Of a stretch of DNA of 64,000 bases, positions 33,311-43,795 are shown one piece after another (position 1 is the stretch's first letter; every line of letters begins with the position of its first letter). Location: NCBI GenBank assembly GCA_000320605.2, contig KB445795.1, positions 2,038,475 to 2,102,474 on the forward strand. The letters run 5' to 3'. The notes under the pieces are model-generated. The model was given only the letters and a program-made list of their open reading frames with translations, had not been told where the DNA came from and ran no database searches. Source of the stretch: Gelatoporia subvermispora B (taxonomy: Eukaryota; Basidiomycota; Agaricomycetes; Polyporales; Gelatoporiaceae). Both the position numbers and the translations under genes were made by a program.

Positions 33311-33840
33311 GGTCTTTCTTGGTGTTGCCAAAGTTCCCGACGAGAATTGCCAACCTCAGTCACATAAATTGAGGGATATGGTTTCTCTGTAAAGGTGGAC
33401 GAGGGGGACGGGCCGCCACACCCATCTCTTGATGCCAGATGGCTTGGAGTGACAGGATATTCTTAGGCATTCTGCGGAGACGTGCACTGGCAGGCACTGG
33501 CGCTAGATGCTTGAGGCGCCGGGATTACGTGAGTCGATCGCTTTCCCATCTCGTCCCTGACGCGCAGCACGTGAGCAGGACGCGTTCCCCCGATACGCGT
33601 CGGGGACTGTAGAGGACGCGGCAGAAGCAATACCGTGCCTGCTCAGCAGCCAAGCTGCCCGTCGAAAGTCACGAAGATACTGGGCATGTGGAACAACGCC
33701 GATTCACCTGCCTCGTTACGCGCCAGGGGCTCACGCGGTACAACTTCGGAACCCTGCGGCCCGCAGCGCAGGACATCGTGATTGACACGGACGTCGATAT
33801 ATAACGGCTCCTCGCCGTACATGGTCGCCCACTCGTCAAT
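33311..33840. other. Divergent intergenic region, serine dehydratase B / GH31
   Basis: The left half resembles the upstream region of copy A (shared text such as cgcggagacgcgcac versus tgcggagacgtgcac, and gattacgtgagtcgatcgct). It therefore belongs to the duplicated block. The right half, near 33640-33840, contains a minus-strand open frame that overlaps the GH31 start; I could not identify it. Confidence 0.45.
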
Positions 33841-36800
33841 ATGCGATTCAACGACGGCTTTTGGCTCCTGAAGAGCGGTGTCAAGGCGTACTACGGCCTG
33901 CAGGTCGTCAGCGCTCGCGAGGACGGCGATGGATTCAACTTGCAGGTCTCTACGAAACCAATTCGCCACCGTGGTGATACGCTGGGAGGTGTGTCTTTGT
34001 ACATCTACATGCTACTGTCCATACTGATACGAAGCAGGTCCCCTCCTAAGTATCCGAGTTCACTCGCCCACCGAGGGCGTAATCGGCGTGAAGATCGACC
34101 ACTTCAAGCACATCGAGCCAACTCCAAACATAACTCTTTTCCCCGATGACCCAGCTACACCTTCCGCACAATTGTCGAAGACCGAGCATTCTTGGTCCCT
34201 TTCCACCGGTGGCGTCACAGCAGAGATTACCGAGAATCCGTATACGATTACCTTCAAGTCACCACAACGAACCTTGACTTCTGCCGGTTACAAGCATCAA
34301 GGTTTGTATGACGTCCCATACAAGTGGACTTTGAGGAGCGCCTCAAATGCATCGTGTCTCACGAGTGACGTGAGCTCGAACCCACGTCCGCAGGCGCCGC
34401 CGGAAACGGTGCGATATGTGCATTCGGAGCTCAATCTGTCTCCTGGAGAGCTCATCTATGGGCTTGGCGAGCAATTTGGTGCCTTCGTAAAGAATGGTAT
34501 ATGATAGCTTCTATACTCCCGTATTCGAATTGACAATGTTATATAGGCCAGACTGTCAGCGTTTGGAACCAAGACGGCGGAACATCTAGTGAACAGGCTT
34601 ACAAATGCGTCCCCTTCTATATCACGAATCGTAACTATGGTGTCTTCATCAACCACCCAGGTGAAGTCGAGGTCGAAGTAGGGAGTGAAAAGGTCAGCAG
34701 AGTCGGTGTGAGCGTTGCGGCGGAGGGTCTCGAGTACTTCATCATTTACGGCGAGACGCCACTGGAGGTGTGTGTGGACCTCTTTCACATACACTTCGGG
34801 TTACTGAGCTAGTACAAGATTCTTGAAAGGTACACTCAGATGACAGGTCGACCTGCGTGAGTGCGATCTTCTCGAGTGCACCCTACCATGCGACTGATGT
34901 TCGACAGTTTGCTGCCAGCATGGACTTTCGGTCTCTGGCTCTCGACATCATTCTTGACCTCGTATGACGAGAAGACCGTCTCTGGCTTCTTGCAGGGAAT
35001 GCAAGACCGCAACTGTCCAGTTCGCGTATTCCACCTTGACTGCTTCTGGATGAAGCAGTACGAATGGTACTCAACATAGCCCTCATGAGACCATGAGACG
35101 AGACTTAGCTTATCTACCATATCCAAACAGGTGCTCTTTCACTTTCGACCCGGAGAACTTCCCCGACCCTGCCGCATATCTTGCCGAGATCAAGCGAAAA
35201 TATGGAGTCAAGATCTGCGTATGGAGTAAGTGCGAGCCCTCGTTCCGAGGACCTCGACCTAATTGCATGTAACCCAGTCAACCCATATATCTCTCAGCTT
35301 TCGCCCATTTTTCAAGAAGCCGTCGATGCTGGGTACCTGATCAAGCGCACAGACGGAACGCCCTGGCAGTGAGCATTCCACTTCTATGTAGTTTCCTACG
35401 CATGACCATATGTAAGGTGGGACCTATGGCAGCCTGGACTTGGTGTTGTAGATATCACGAACCCTGCTGCAAGGAAGTGGTACGAAGACAAGTTGGACGC
35501 GCTAGTTGACTTGGGCGTCGATACTTTCAAAGTATACCTCTCGGTCTATCACAGGTTGACATCCATTGACCATACTTACGCAGACCGACTTTGGAGAGCG
35601 CATACCCCACGTATCAGTTAATTTCCACGACGGCTCCGATCCGATCCGGATGCACAACACGTACTCAGTGATTTACAACGAAATGGTATTCAAGCTTTTG
35701 GAAAGGCGCTTTGGTAAAGGCGAGGCGGTTGTCTTCGCACGATCGGCGACAGCTGGTGGACAGAGGTCAGCGCTACTTATCTCACGTAATGAGACAGCAG
35801 TACTGATCTATATATATTAGATTCCCAGTGGTGAGTACGCCACGATAATCTCGTACATATTGGGTCGTAAAACTGTTATCCACAGCACTGGGGTGGTGAC
35901 TGCGAATCGACGTTCGAAGCTATGGCGGAAACATTGCGCGGCGGCTTAAGTCTCACGCTCTCCGGATTTGCGTTCGCTTCGCATGACATTGGAGGATTTG
36001 AGGTCGGGCATTCATGCCTTCAACGTGTGGTTCCGTTACTAATCCCTCCACCAGGGTCATCCACCGCCGGAGATCTACCATCGTTGGGTAGCGTATGGCC
36101 TGTTCTCTTCTCACTCCCGATTGCATGGCTCGATGTCATACCGAGTACCATGGCAGTACGGTGAAGAGGCTGCGGGATATATGGCACGGTTCCTTGATGC
36201 CAAGCATAGGCTGATGCCCTACCTATATGACCTGGTAAGTCGGGTATTTCTCATGGATATTGCGACGTCTCAATAGTGAGATGTAGGCAATTAAAGCGAA
36301 CAAAAAAGGACATCCATTACAGCGTGCGATGTTCCTCGAGTTCCCCTCTGATCCTACAACACACTATCTGGACCGTCAATACATGCTGGGCCCTTCGCTT
36401 CTCGTGGCACCCGTATTCGTTCCTCAAGGGGAGGAGTCCGAGTATTATCTACCCGCGGGGCGCTGGACGTCGTTCTTCCACCCTGAACGGACTATCGATG
36501 GGCCAACATGGGTGCGAGAAGTCGTGCCCTTGAACGAGATACCTGTATGGGTGCGACCAGGTAGTGTATTGTGCCTTGGACCTCAAGGGATCGGCCGTCC
36601 GGATTACGCCTTGTCTCAGAATCTGGAAGTGCAGGTATACGAGATGCAGGAGGGCGAGACAGTCCAAGTGGACGTGCCAGAGGGCGATGGCGCGAACATA
36701 GCTGGTATTATTATGGTGGAACGGGTGGCTGGTGAAGTGCGGATTGGTACGTCGAGGGAGGTTGAGCTCTCCTCCGTAAGCGTTTTCACGGCTAGACGTA

Positions 36801-36853
36801 TAATCAGGCAGACGATAGATGGTCTGGCGTCGACAGTGACGGTGTCCGTGTAG
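33841..36853 (+). CDS. GH31 alpha-xylosidase (YicI-like)
   Basis: A plus-strand gene with about a dozen exons, giving roughly 780-800 residues. The start is [20 protein letters not shown]. The galactose-mutarotase-like N-domain includes [19 protein letters not shown]. The (beta/alpha)8 domain has [34 protein letters not shown] and INPYISQ. The catalytic nucleophile Asp is in KTDFGERIP, then [35 protein letters not shown] and SSHSRLHGS before VPWQYGEEA. The C-terminal beta domain ends TVTVSV. GH31 alpha-xylosidases remove alpha-1,6-xylose from xyloglucan oligosaccharides, so the gene fits plant cell-wall use. No secretion signal is visible, which suggests an intracellular enzyme. Confidence 0.9.
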
Positions 36854-37407
36854 CCCCTGAAAAGCGGTAGATGATCCAGTACAACTATTAGTGATCAATG
36901 TTTCTGAAGAAGCTGTGCCGCAAAATCGGGATCCTGGCCCTTCCGTTTGTGCGACAATGTAACATCGTTTGAGTTCCATTCGGTCTGTGAATAAGGTCGA
37001 CCATCACATGGGACGCAAGTAATTTGGCGCATTTGCACACATAGCTGTCGAAGGAAACCGCACGCGGTCGTGGTCGCGCTACAGCGCGATTTATTTTCGC
37101 GTGCTTGGTATGGGCGTCGTGCGCTTCGAAAGACATATGAAAGCCCAACGAATCTTGCGCATGAGGCTTTATCACTCTTGGGAAGCAGTGTCGTATTAGA
37201 CAACGATTCGGTAATGCTTACAATACATGCATAGAATGTGATTAGCTGTATAGCTGGATATACGTAGCAGTCAGTCTGTAGCGACTATCGTGAAAGGGAA
37301 CAGGACGAGACATCGGCTAATTGGTTGGCAATGGTAATGGAAATTCAAGCATGGACAAGGATTAAGATCATGAAGTTGCGTCGGAGAAACTCACGCGCAC
37401 AAGGACT
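36854..37407. other. Convergent intergenic region at the edge of the X/Y island
   Basis: The first part is the 3' flank of the GH31 gene. From about 37230 the text begins to resemble the 3' flank of X2 near 41720 (for example agaatgtgattagctgtatag versus ggaatgcgattagttgaatag). This marks the left border of the duplicated island module. No gene is recognised. Confidence 0.45.
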
Positions 37408-38709
37408 TCAAAGGTCGATGTGCGGGTTCCTATCTCTAATGGCGTCCATCATGGCCCGCATCTCATCCCAAGACGCAGGGTCTGTCCAGGCATAATGCTG
37501 GGACCACCTCCAGCTGTGGAAGAATTAATGAGGGTTTCTCCACCCAGATAAATTGATCACTTACCCGGGTTCCCTGATGAGCAATGAGCGACTTAGAGGC
37601 TGTGACCTTCGGCTCGAGCTTGGTTCTTCCTCATCATCACCGCTCTGGCTTGATTCGGTCAGTTGGAGGGAGTCAACCCGATCCACAACTTGCGCAGCAG
37701 CGTCTGGTTCAATGCTACACAAAGCGGTGAATCATCTGGAAAATGTGTATAGAATTTACACCCACCTTTTCTCATTATCGCCTTCGTTTTCAGGCGTGGA
37801 TACGGTCTGGGTCGATACCGTTTGCGAACCTGTACTTCTGCCAGGGGCAGACACCAGCTGAGGAACACGGGACACCCGTTTGATTGCGTGTCTCGGTCTG
37901 AGCGTCCTATGGGTATCAAGGGTCAGAAACCAGTGTACACATGGTTAATGAGCGACTCACTTGTTCCCATGTTGCTCCTGATCGGCCTGCGGCTCATCTC
38001 CGTACATATCACCAAGTACCTCTCCAAGTTCGACAGTGTCCTTGTCGACCTTGTCATCATCGTTATCGGGCTCGAACGTGGAATCATCATTATCGGAAGG
38101 TACAGGGACAGAAGATCGGTCACAATTAGCCCAGCAAAAACGGGGCCCAACCATGGCTACAACGACAATACCGCCCGCATCCTTCTGAGCGGCAAAAAAG
38201 ACACCGGTCTGACCTACGATTGAGTTAAACGCCTGGCGAAATTTGGCCATGTACAAAGTCCTGATTTTCTCCTTGAATTTGTCTTCGGAGTAACGCTTGA
38301 ATTTATCGATCCTTGGGAGGCCCTTATTTTCGAGGATGGCTAGAACGGTGGCATCGCGAATCTTGTAGGGGCCCCGAAAGTGGTCCAAGATGCCTTGATA
38401 ATCTTTGATCTTCTCTACAGGAGAAGAGTCCGGCGCCTTGAAATTCTCCTCCATGTCGATGTGAAGAAAGCAGAAGTCCGGGACCTTCGCATTCTTCTTT
38501 GTCTTGCCATCATTGTCAACCTGATTGTGAGATAATATATATTGAGGTGCAAGGAATACTTTGCGAGGATAGGCAGTAGGGATGAGGTGCGAGAGGGCCA
38601 CAGTGTAATATATGTACCAGAAAGACTCTGCGTTACGGGGATTATGTTCTAGAAGACAGCCGCAGTAAGCCTGTAGCATCTGCAGAGTGCGGACATGATC
38701 CGGATCCAT
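37408..38709 (-). CDS. X1: orphan protein with PD-(D/E)XK-like pattern
   Basis: Four exons on the minus strand, 38709-37961, 37906-37766, 37714-37565 and 37513-37408, encode 381 aa. The N-terminal 240 residues form one domain starting MDPDHVRTLQMLQAYCGCLL. A Pro-Asp pair lies at about residues 77-78 (KVPDFCFLHID) and a hydrophobic strand ending in E-x-K at about 122-129 (TVLAILENK). A helix with Gln (AKFRQAFNSIVGQTG) and a final strand (GIVVVAMVGPRFCWA) follow. This order is that of PD-(D/E)XK nuclease-like folds in fungi, but the assignment is mine. The rest is acidic and disordered, and ends with a conserved WSQHYAW-type motif and IRDRNPHIDL. It is paired head to head with Y1, 561 bp away. 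X2 at 41890-43177 is its paralog. Confidence 0.8.
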
Positions 38710-39270
38710 CGAAGATTTCTGGGGAAGGTGCAGTCAGTGCTCACTAGGGGATTCCTTAAATACACCATCGAAGGGCCACATTCGATTCACGTACAGCTCC
38801 GATTTCTGTAGTAGCAACTGAGCGCGTGGCCCGTCTGGCACAGAAACCAAGCGTCACTGGTCGCTTGGAGAGAGCGACGGCCACCGGATTGAAAGTAATG
38901 CGGCCACAACGGCTCATTCCACTGCTTGCTCTGTACGATATCTGCCGGATCAACTGACACCTATTCCGAACAGAGCGTGCCGTGGAGTGGCTCGCTGATC
39001 GCGCAGGTGAATTATGGCCATCGGAAAATCACCGCGTCCTACTCAACAAAGGACGCCAGAGGGTTGTTGTCTACTTGGCTCATTGCATCTCAAATTCTTG
39101 CGTGGTGCGTGGTAACGTAGGCCACCGGCCAACATCACAAGTAAGCTGCTGGAGAAGTCTGGCGTCTATTCATCACGTGTTGTTGACATATATAAGAACG
39201 CGCCGCCATTCGACGCTCATCAACTTCCCACTCTCCACCTGGTCTATCCACCTAGCATCTCCTTGCAACT
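38710..39270. promoter_or_regulatory. Divergent promoter X1 / Y1
   Basis: A 561-bp region homologous to the 618-bp X2/Y3 promoter. On the X1 side a TATA-type element (gtatttaagg on the minus strand, 38763-38754) lies 45 bp before the ATG. On the Y1 side there is an E-box plus TATA, listed separately. A single gtggctcgctgatcgcgcag unit near 38984 corresponds to the unit expanded into a tandem array in the other promoter. An imperfect inverted repeat (accaagcg / cgcttggag) occurs near 38846-38868. Confidence 0.6.
39174..39196 (+). promoter_or_regulatory. E-box and TATA box of Y1
   Basis: CACGTG at 39174-39179 inside atcacgtgt is followed 9 bp later by tatataag at 39189-39196, which is 75 bp before the Y1 ATG. 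The same order and spacing occur at Y3. CACGTG is the core site of bHLH factors. Confidence 0.6.
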
Positions 39271-39915
39271 ATGACTTGGGTCCTTGGATGGCCGCTCGAG
39301 ATCGACTGGGCCATCGAGTACTCGAAAAAGCGTAATCTATGCGAAGAAGGCACAGAGGACATCGAATCGTTATACCATGCTGCGGGTTTTGACATCACGA
39401 GGCGACTGGGTGTTCCAGCAGACGTTGTGCCCGTTCTTGCGTGCTGGGACGACGACGACTTGAAGGCCATATACGCACTGTGCATCGACAAGAAAGCGAA
39501 ATCGGCAGCCACAGCGAGGAAGCGCATATCCAAACTACCCCCCAGACGTGTGGCCTTCAGGCTAGGCAAAATCCTGGGAATCAAAGAAGCGCCCAAGTGG
39601 TATGAATACGACGGAGGAAGGCCATATGATTCCGACTACTCCGACTCTGACTCTAGCGAAGAAGAGGACTCCGCAAAAACCGTAGCGGAGCCAGCCACTC
39701 CAACGAAGAAGTCCCACTCCGATTCAGCATCGGCTACCGATCACTGCGATCAGACACCCGATGCTGTGGCAGAAGGAGCGTATGATCCCGACGTCACTCC
39801 CAGGATGCATACTTTGGAGATTGTTGACTTTGTCGACAAAGCTGTACAGGTGACAATCCTCGCGTTCGTTCACAAGCGTCACTGATCAGTTTGTGCTTGT
39901 TGACAGACTGATTAA
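39271..39915 (+). CDS. Y1: small acidic orphan protein
   Basis: Exon 1 is 39271-39849 and exon 2 only 39907-39915, giving 195 aa ending KAVQTD. The N-terminal 110 residues form a conserved globular-looking domain. It starts MTWVLGWPLEIDWAIEYSKK, continues LYHAAGFDITRRLGVPADVV and PVLACWDDDDLKAIYAL, then a basic helix (ARKRISKLPPRRVAFRLGK), and APKWYEYDGGRPYDSD. A Ser/Asp/Glu-rich low-complexity tail follows. I know no family with this sequence. Four relatives lie within 6 kb: two intact (Y2, Y3) and two broken. The conserved Trp and Cys residues (WVLGWPLE, LACWD) suggest a folded domain. It is divergent from X1. Confidence 0.75.
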
Positions 39916-40087
39916 GGGATTCAGTTGTCGGTTGGAGAGGTCGAGTCTCACTGGTGGACATCAGAGCTTTTGTCTTGTATTTTCGATCTTCTCTCTTAGT
40001 GGAATGCTATGTTGTGACTATTCATCAACAAATTTACTTGTTTTAGAGGTAAGAGACACACCGATCTTAGCTGATCCCCGGCATCTG

Positions 40088-40345
40088 CACCGTCCCCATA
40101 TTCCGTGGCTGTAAAGCTCGCTCAATTGCTAGATGTCCAACATGGACCTCGACGGTACGAGTAGAACGGGGCAAGAGTGTATAGTCAGTTCTAATCGGAC
40201 ATGGATGTGGACACGATCGACGCCGTGATCGAGGATAACGATACCGAAGATGAACCCAATCCGAATACGGATAGCACTAGTCCAGAGCCGAATGAACGAT
40301 CCCGGTCTGGATATCTTCTTGCATCTGTCTGTGGAATCTTGTGCT
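40088..40345 (+). pseudogene. Y fragment, N-terminus missing
   Basis: This DNA aligns with the middle and C-terminal part of Y2 (about 40810-41030). Shared text includes ccgtggctgtaaagctcgct versus ccgtggctatgaagctcgct, then ggacctcg-ggta-gagta, and gccgtgatcgaggat versus attgtgatcgatgtt. It continues in gataccgaagatgaa-cc and atagcactagtccaga. The first ~90 codons are absent and internal bases are lost. It lies between Y1 and Y2 and is a decayed tandem copy. Confidence 0.7.
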
Positions 40346-40414
40346 GCTGCTCCCAGCATTCGAGAAAGCTGGTTCGAGCCTCTAGTTGACCCAGTTGTTG
40401 GCTTAGATAGTCAT

Positions 40415-40464
40415 CACGTGTCTATGCAGCTTGAGGCGCGAGAAGTACTCCTGATAAATATAAG
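40415..40464 (+). promoter_or_regulatory. E-box and TATA-like element of Y2
   Basis: CACGTG at 40415-40420, in the same atcacgtgt context as at Y1, and a TATA-like run aaatataag at 40456-40464, 75 bp before the Y2 ATG. The spacing between the two is wider here than at Y1 and Y3. Confidence 0.55.
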
Positions 40465-40539
40465 GGCGTCAAGTCAGTCTACGAGCCACACGGTTCATCC
40501 CATCTCACTGGTTCCCGATTTCGGCATCCCTCTTTTGAT

Positions 40540-41252
40540 ATGACTTGGGCTCTCGGTTGGCCTCTTGAGCTCAAGTGGGCTGTCAAATATGCGAAGAAGC
40601 GCAAACTTTGCCCAATTGGCGTAGACGACGAAGAACGGTTATACCACGCCGCAGGCCACGATATTACAAGGCGACTTGGTGTACCCCCGGAGGATATTCC
40701 TGTACTAGCATGCTGGGATGGAGATGATCTCAAAGCCGTGTACGCAATAAACATCGATCGGAAGGCGAAGACGCTGGAACAGGCTAGAGTCCGCTTCCAC
40801 AAGCTACCTCCGAAATCCGTGGCTATGAAGCTCGCTTGGCTGCTGGATGCCCGACACGGACCTCGGTGGTACGAGTACGATGGAGGGAGAGCGTATGACC
40901 AGTCCCAGTCAGATTCGGATTGGGATTCGGATGCAGAGACGATCGACATTGTGATCGATGTTCAGGATACCGACACCGAAGATGAATCGGACTCCGAGTC
41001 GGGTAGCACTGGTCCAGACTCGGAGCAGCAATCCGTCGCGCAAAGTGACTCCTCTCTCTGCCCGCCCAAAGACTGCGAAGCTGCCATGAGAACGAATCTC
41101 ATCACCGCGACTGGTGATGCAGAGGTGACGACGCAGATAAGAGAGCTCGCAATCACCGGCAACGACGAGACGATTGTAGGTACTGACGGGGTATGTTTCC
41201 GAAGTCTTCTTGATGACCGTGTTTAACTTGTCTTGCATAGATTACTGCTTAG
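40540..41252 (+). CDS. Y2: small acidic orphan protein, divergent member
   Basis: Exon 1 is 40540-41190 and exon 2 41241-41252, giving 220 aa ending DGITA. It keeps the family core: MTWALGWPLELKWAVKYAKK, LYHAAGHDITRRLGVPPEDI, PVLACWDGDDLKAVYAI, KLPPKSVAMKLAWLLD, and WYEYDGGRAYD. The acidic tail is longer (SDSDWDSDAETIDIVIDV, then TEDESDSESGS) and differs from those of Y1 and Y3. The intron position at the extreme 3' end is conserved, which supports a shared ancestral gene structure. No X gene sits directly upstream; the neighbour there is the Y fragment at 40088-40345. Confidence 0.75.
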
Positions 41253-41889
41253 CTGAGTGATGCCAAGGTGCTTGCGATCTCGCCTCGAGGAGTGCATCGC
41301 CGGTAGTACCGAATCATATCTAGATTATTTCCCAAGTTGACCTCACGCCATAAGTTGTTATAGTATCGAATACCCACCCGTGGGTTAGTTGTATACACGA
41401 GTATTGATTGCGAACAGCCAGAGCTGAAGGCCGCACAACTCTCTGCATATCTCGGTGAGGATACTCGGCGAGCAAAATTGCACGGGAGTGTAGTGCACCC
41501 CAGACTATTTTTCCTTTCCGGCATGGGTATCAGAAGACAGCTGGAAGTCGAAGCAATCTACTTGCAGGTTATATACCCAACTACTCTGATACGTTCAAGG
41601 CGATATAGATTGTCTGTCGAGCCATGTTAACCAGAGACTTCTCAGGCAATGTGGCTTATCACCCTTCATAATGGAATTGAATTAGAGAACACTACAATGA
41701 TAGCTATATTACATTCACGGAATGCGATTAGTTGAATAGAGCGATATGACATAGCAATTGACATCCAGCAACTAACGGAACGATACATTCGCTAGTTGAC
41801 TAGCAAAGGCCACGAATAATCAGGATTTCAACGTGTACAACGGTTAGGAATTTGAAGGGGCAGGAAAAACCATCGAGTCCGCGAGGACG
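41253..41889. other. Convergent region between Y2 and X2
   Basis: A 637-bp stretch with the 3' flanks of Y2 and X2. The right part from about 41720 resembles the 3' flank of X1 and so marks the left border of the second module. A 91-codon minus frame at 41249-41524 has no recognisable content. Confidence 0.45.
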
Positions 41890-43177
41890 TCACAAGTTGA
41901 CATGTGAGTTTCTGTCCCTGATCGCATTCATCATGGCTTGCATCTCATCCCAAGACGCAGGTTCTGTCCAGTCGTAATGCTGGGACCAGCTCCAACTTCG
42001 AGAAAATCAGCGATGTTTTGATGCGTAGGTAGACTACTTACCCAGGTTCATTGATTAGTGATGAGCGACTTAGAGGCTGTGGTGTTCCGATACTTGAGGT
42101 GGGGCCTCCCTCGGCTTCCTCAACCCTCGGGTTTGCGTCACCCAGCTGGAGGGCATCAGCCCGACCTACCATCTGCTCAAGTGCATTTCCTGAGGCACTA
42201 AACAGAGTTTAGTCTCACGAAATATTTTTGTGAAATTAAGACGCACCCATTTGTGTTGTCGTCCTCGCTTTCAGACGCGTGATATGGATAGTTTGACACT
42301 GTCTGCGAAGTTGTGCTTTTGCGAGAGACAGACACTAACTGAGGAATACGAGACACTCCCTTGATCTTGTGCCTCGGCCTAAGTTCTCTGTTGGTCTACG
42401 GGTCAGAGACCTAAGCAATCATAACCAATGAGCGACTCACTTTTTTCCGCGTTGAGGCTGGTCGGCCTGTGACTTGCGGTGGTACATCTTATCGAGAGCG
42501 TGGTCAAGCCCCTTCGGATTCTTTGCATCGCCATCAGGCTCAAAAGTTGAATCGTCGTTGTCGGAAGGCACAGGCACAGAAGATCGTTCACAATTAGCCC
42601 AGCAAAAACGAGACCCGACTGTGGCCGCAACGACAACGCCACGGACATCCTTTCGAGCGGCGAAAAATGCACCGGTCTGACCTACGATCGAATGGAACGC
42701 CTCGCGAAATTTGGCTATGTATAGCGCCTTGATCTTCTCCTTGAATTCCTCATCGGAGTAGTCCTTGAATCTTTTGATGTTTGGGAGGCTCTTGTTCTCG
42801 AAGATGGATAGAACGGTAATCTCACGAATTTCGTAAGGACCACGAAAGTGTTCCAAGATGCCTTGATAATCTACTATCTCGTCGACGCAAGGATACTTGA
42901 GCGGCTTGATGTTATCGTTCATGTCAATGTGAACGAGACAGAAGTCCGGGACCTTGGCATTCTTCTTTGTTTTGCCGTCGTTGTCCACCTGATCGTGAGA
43001 CAAGACGAACTGGGGCGCAAGAAAGACCTTGCGAGGATACGCGGTAGGAATGAGATGCGAGAAGGCCACATTGTAGTAGATATACCAAAAGGACTCTGAG
43101 TTACGAGGGTTATGGTGTTGAAGGCAGCCGCAGCAGGCCTGCAGCATCTGCAGGGTCCGGATGTGTTCTGGGTCCAT
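41890..43177 (-). CDS. X2: orphan protein with PD-(D/E)XK-like pattern
   Basis: A paralog of X1 with the same exon pattern; exon 1 is 43177-42441. The start MDPEHIRTLQMLQACCGCLQ, the Pro-Asp pair (KVPDFCLVHID), the E-x-K strand (TVLSIFENK), the Gln helix (AKFREAFHSIVGQTG) and the last strand (VVVAATVGSRFCWANC) are all conserved. The change of Arg-Gln to Arg-Glu in the helix is the main difference in these motifs. The C-terminal exon ends SWSQHYDWTEPASWDEMQ and then IRDRNSHVNL. Exon 1 is open and the other exons seem intact. It is head to head with Y3, 618 bp away. Conservation of exactly the motif residues between the copies argues for selection. Confidence 0.78.
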
Positions 43178-43442
43178 CGAAGACTGATGGCGAAGGTGCA
43201 GTTGATGCTCGAGGAGGGCATCCTTAAATATATAGCTGACGGGCCACATTCGACTTATGTGCAGCTACTTGATGCCACCCATGCAAGTGGCCGGTCCGCC
43301 GTAGAAACCCACCGTCATCAGTCGCTTCAACGAAACCTGCACGCACCGGATCGTTGATGATGAGGCTGCGCGGGCCACTCCCGCTACTAATTTCAGAGTA
43401 CACGTCGAACTTGAGAGTTTTTCCGAGGAAACCCCGCCGTGG

Positions 43443-43553
43443 AATGGCTCGTTGCTTGCGCAGGTGTGGCTCGTTGCTTGCGTAGCCTCGTTGCTTGCGC
43501 AGATGTGGCTCATTGTCTACGCAGGTAAGGGCTCTTTGTTTGCGCAGGTGAAA
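43443..43553. repeat. Five-unit imperfect tandem repeat in X2/Y3 promoter
   Basis: The unit gtggctcgttgcttgcgcag recurs about five times with spacing of 19-25 bp. Variants carry tagcctcgttgcttgcgcag, gtggctcattgtctacgcag and gggctctttgtttgcgcag. Only one related unit is present in the X1/Y1 promoter near 38984. Confidence 0.75.
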
Positions 43554-43698
43554 TGAGGTCATCGAAAAATCACCCTATCCTACCCAGTAATAGGGTCGCC
43601 CTGTGAACTACTTATAATATAGCATCTCGAACTTTGGCTCCGTGACATAGGCCACATCACAGTACTAAAGCTGTTCGTGAATCTGGCGTCTATTTCAT

Positions 43699-43721
43699 CA
43701 CGTGCTGTTGATGTATATAAG
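43699..43721 (+). promoter_or_regulatory. E-box and TATA box of Y3
   Basis: CACGTG at 43699-43704 and tatataag at 43714-43721, with 9 bp between them and 74 bp from the TATA box to the Y3 ATG. This is the same architecture as at Y1. Confidence 0.6.
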
Positions 43722-43795
43722 AACGCGCCTCGGTTCGATCGCACGTCAACTTCTTACTCTCAACTTGCGACCACCCAACACACTTCTCTGCAACA

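Larger units (their letters stand above)
43178..43795. promoter_or_regulatory. Divergent promoter X2 / Y3
   Basis: A 618-bp region homologous to the X1/Y1 promoter. The X2 TATA element (tatatatttaagg on the minus strand, about 43235-43222) lies 45 bp from the ATG. The Y3 E-box/TATA pair is listed separately. The middle contains a five-unit tandem array at 43443-43553 that the other promoter lacks. Confidence 0.6.

Noticed and set aside
33643..33969. 108-codon minus-strand frame across the GH31 start
   Set aside because: Its N-terminal half is antisense to the conserved first GH31 exon. The rest has no family match I recognise.
37961..38709. Calling X a toxin or spore killer
   Set aside because: Only a nuclease-like motif order and gene pairing are seen. 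No sequence match or genetic evidence supports killing activity.
40129..40359. Possible separate small genes in the Y1-Y2 interval
   Set aside because: The DNA aligns with the Y2 coding strand and is better explained as a decayed Y copy.
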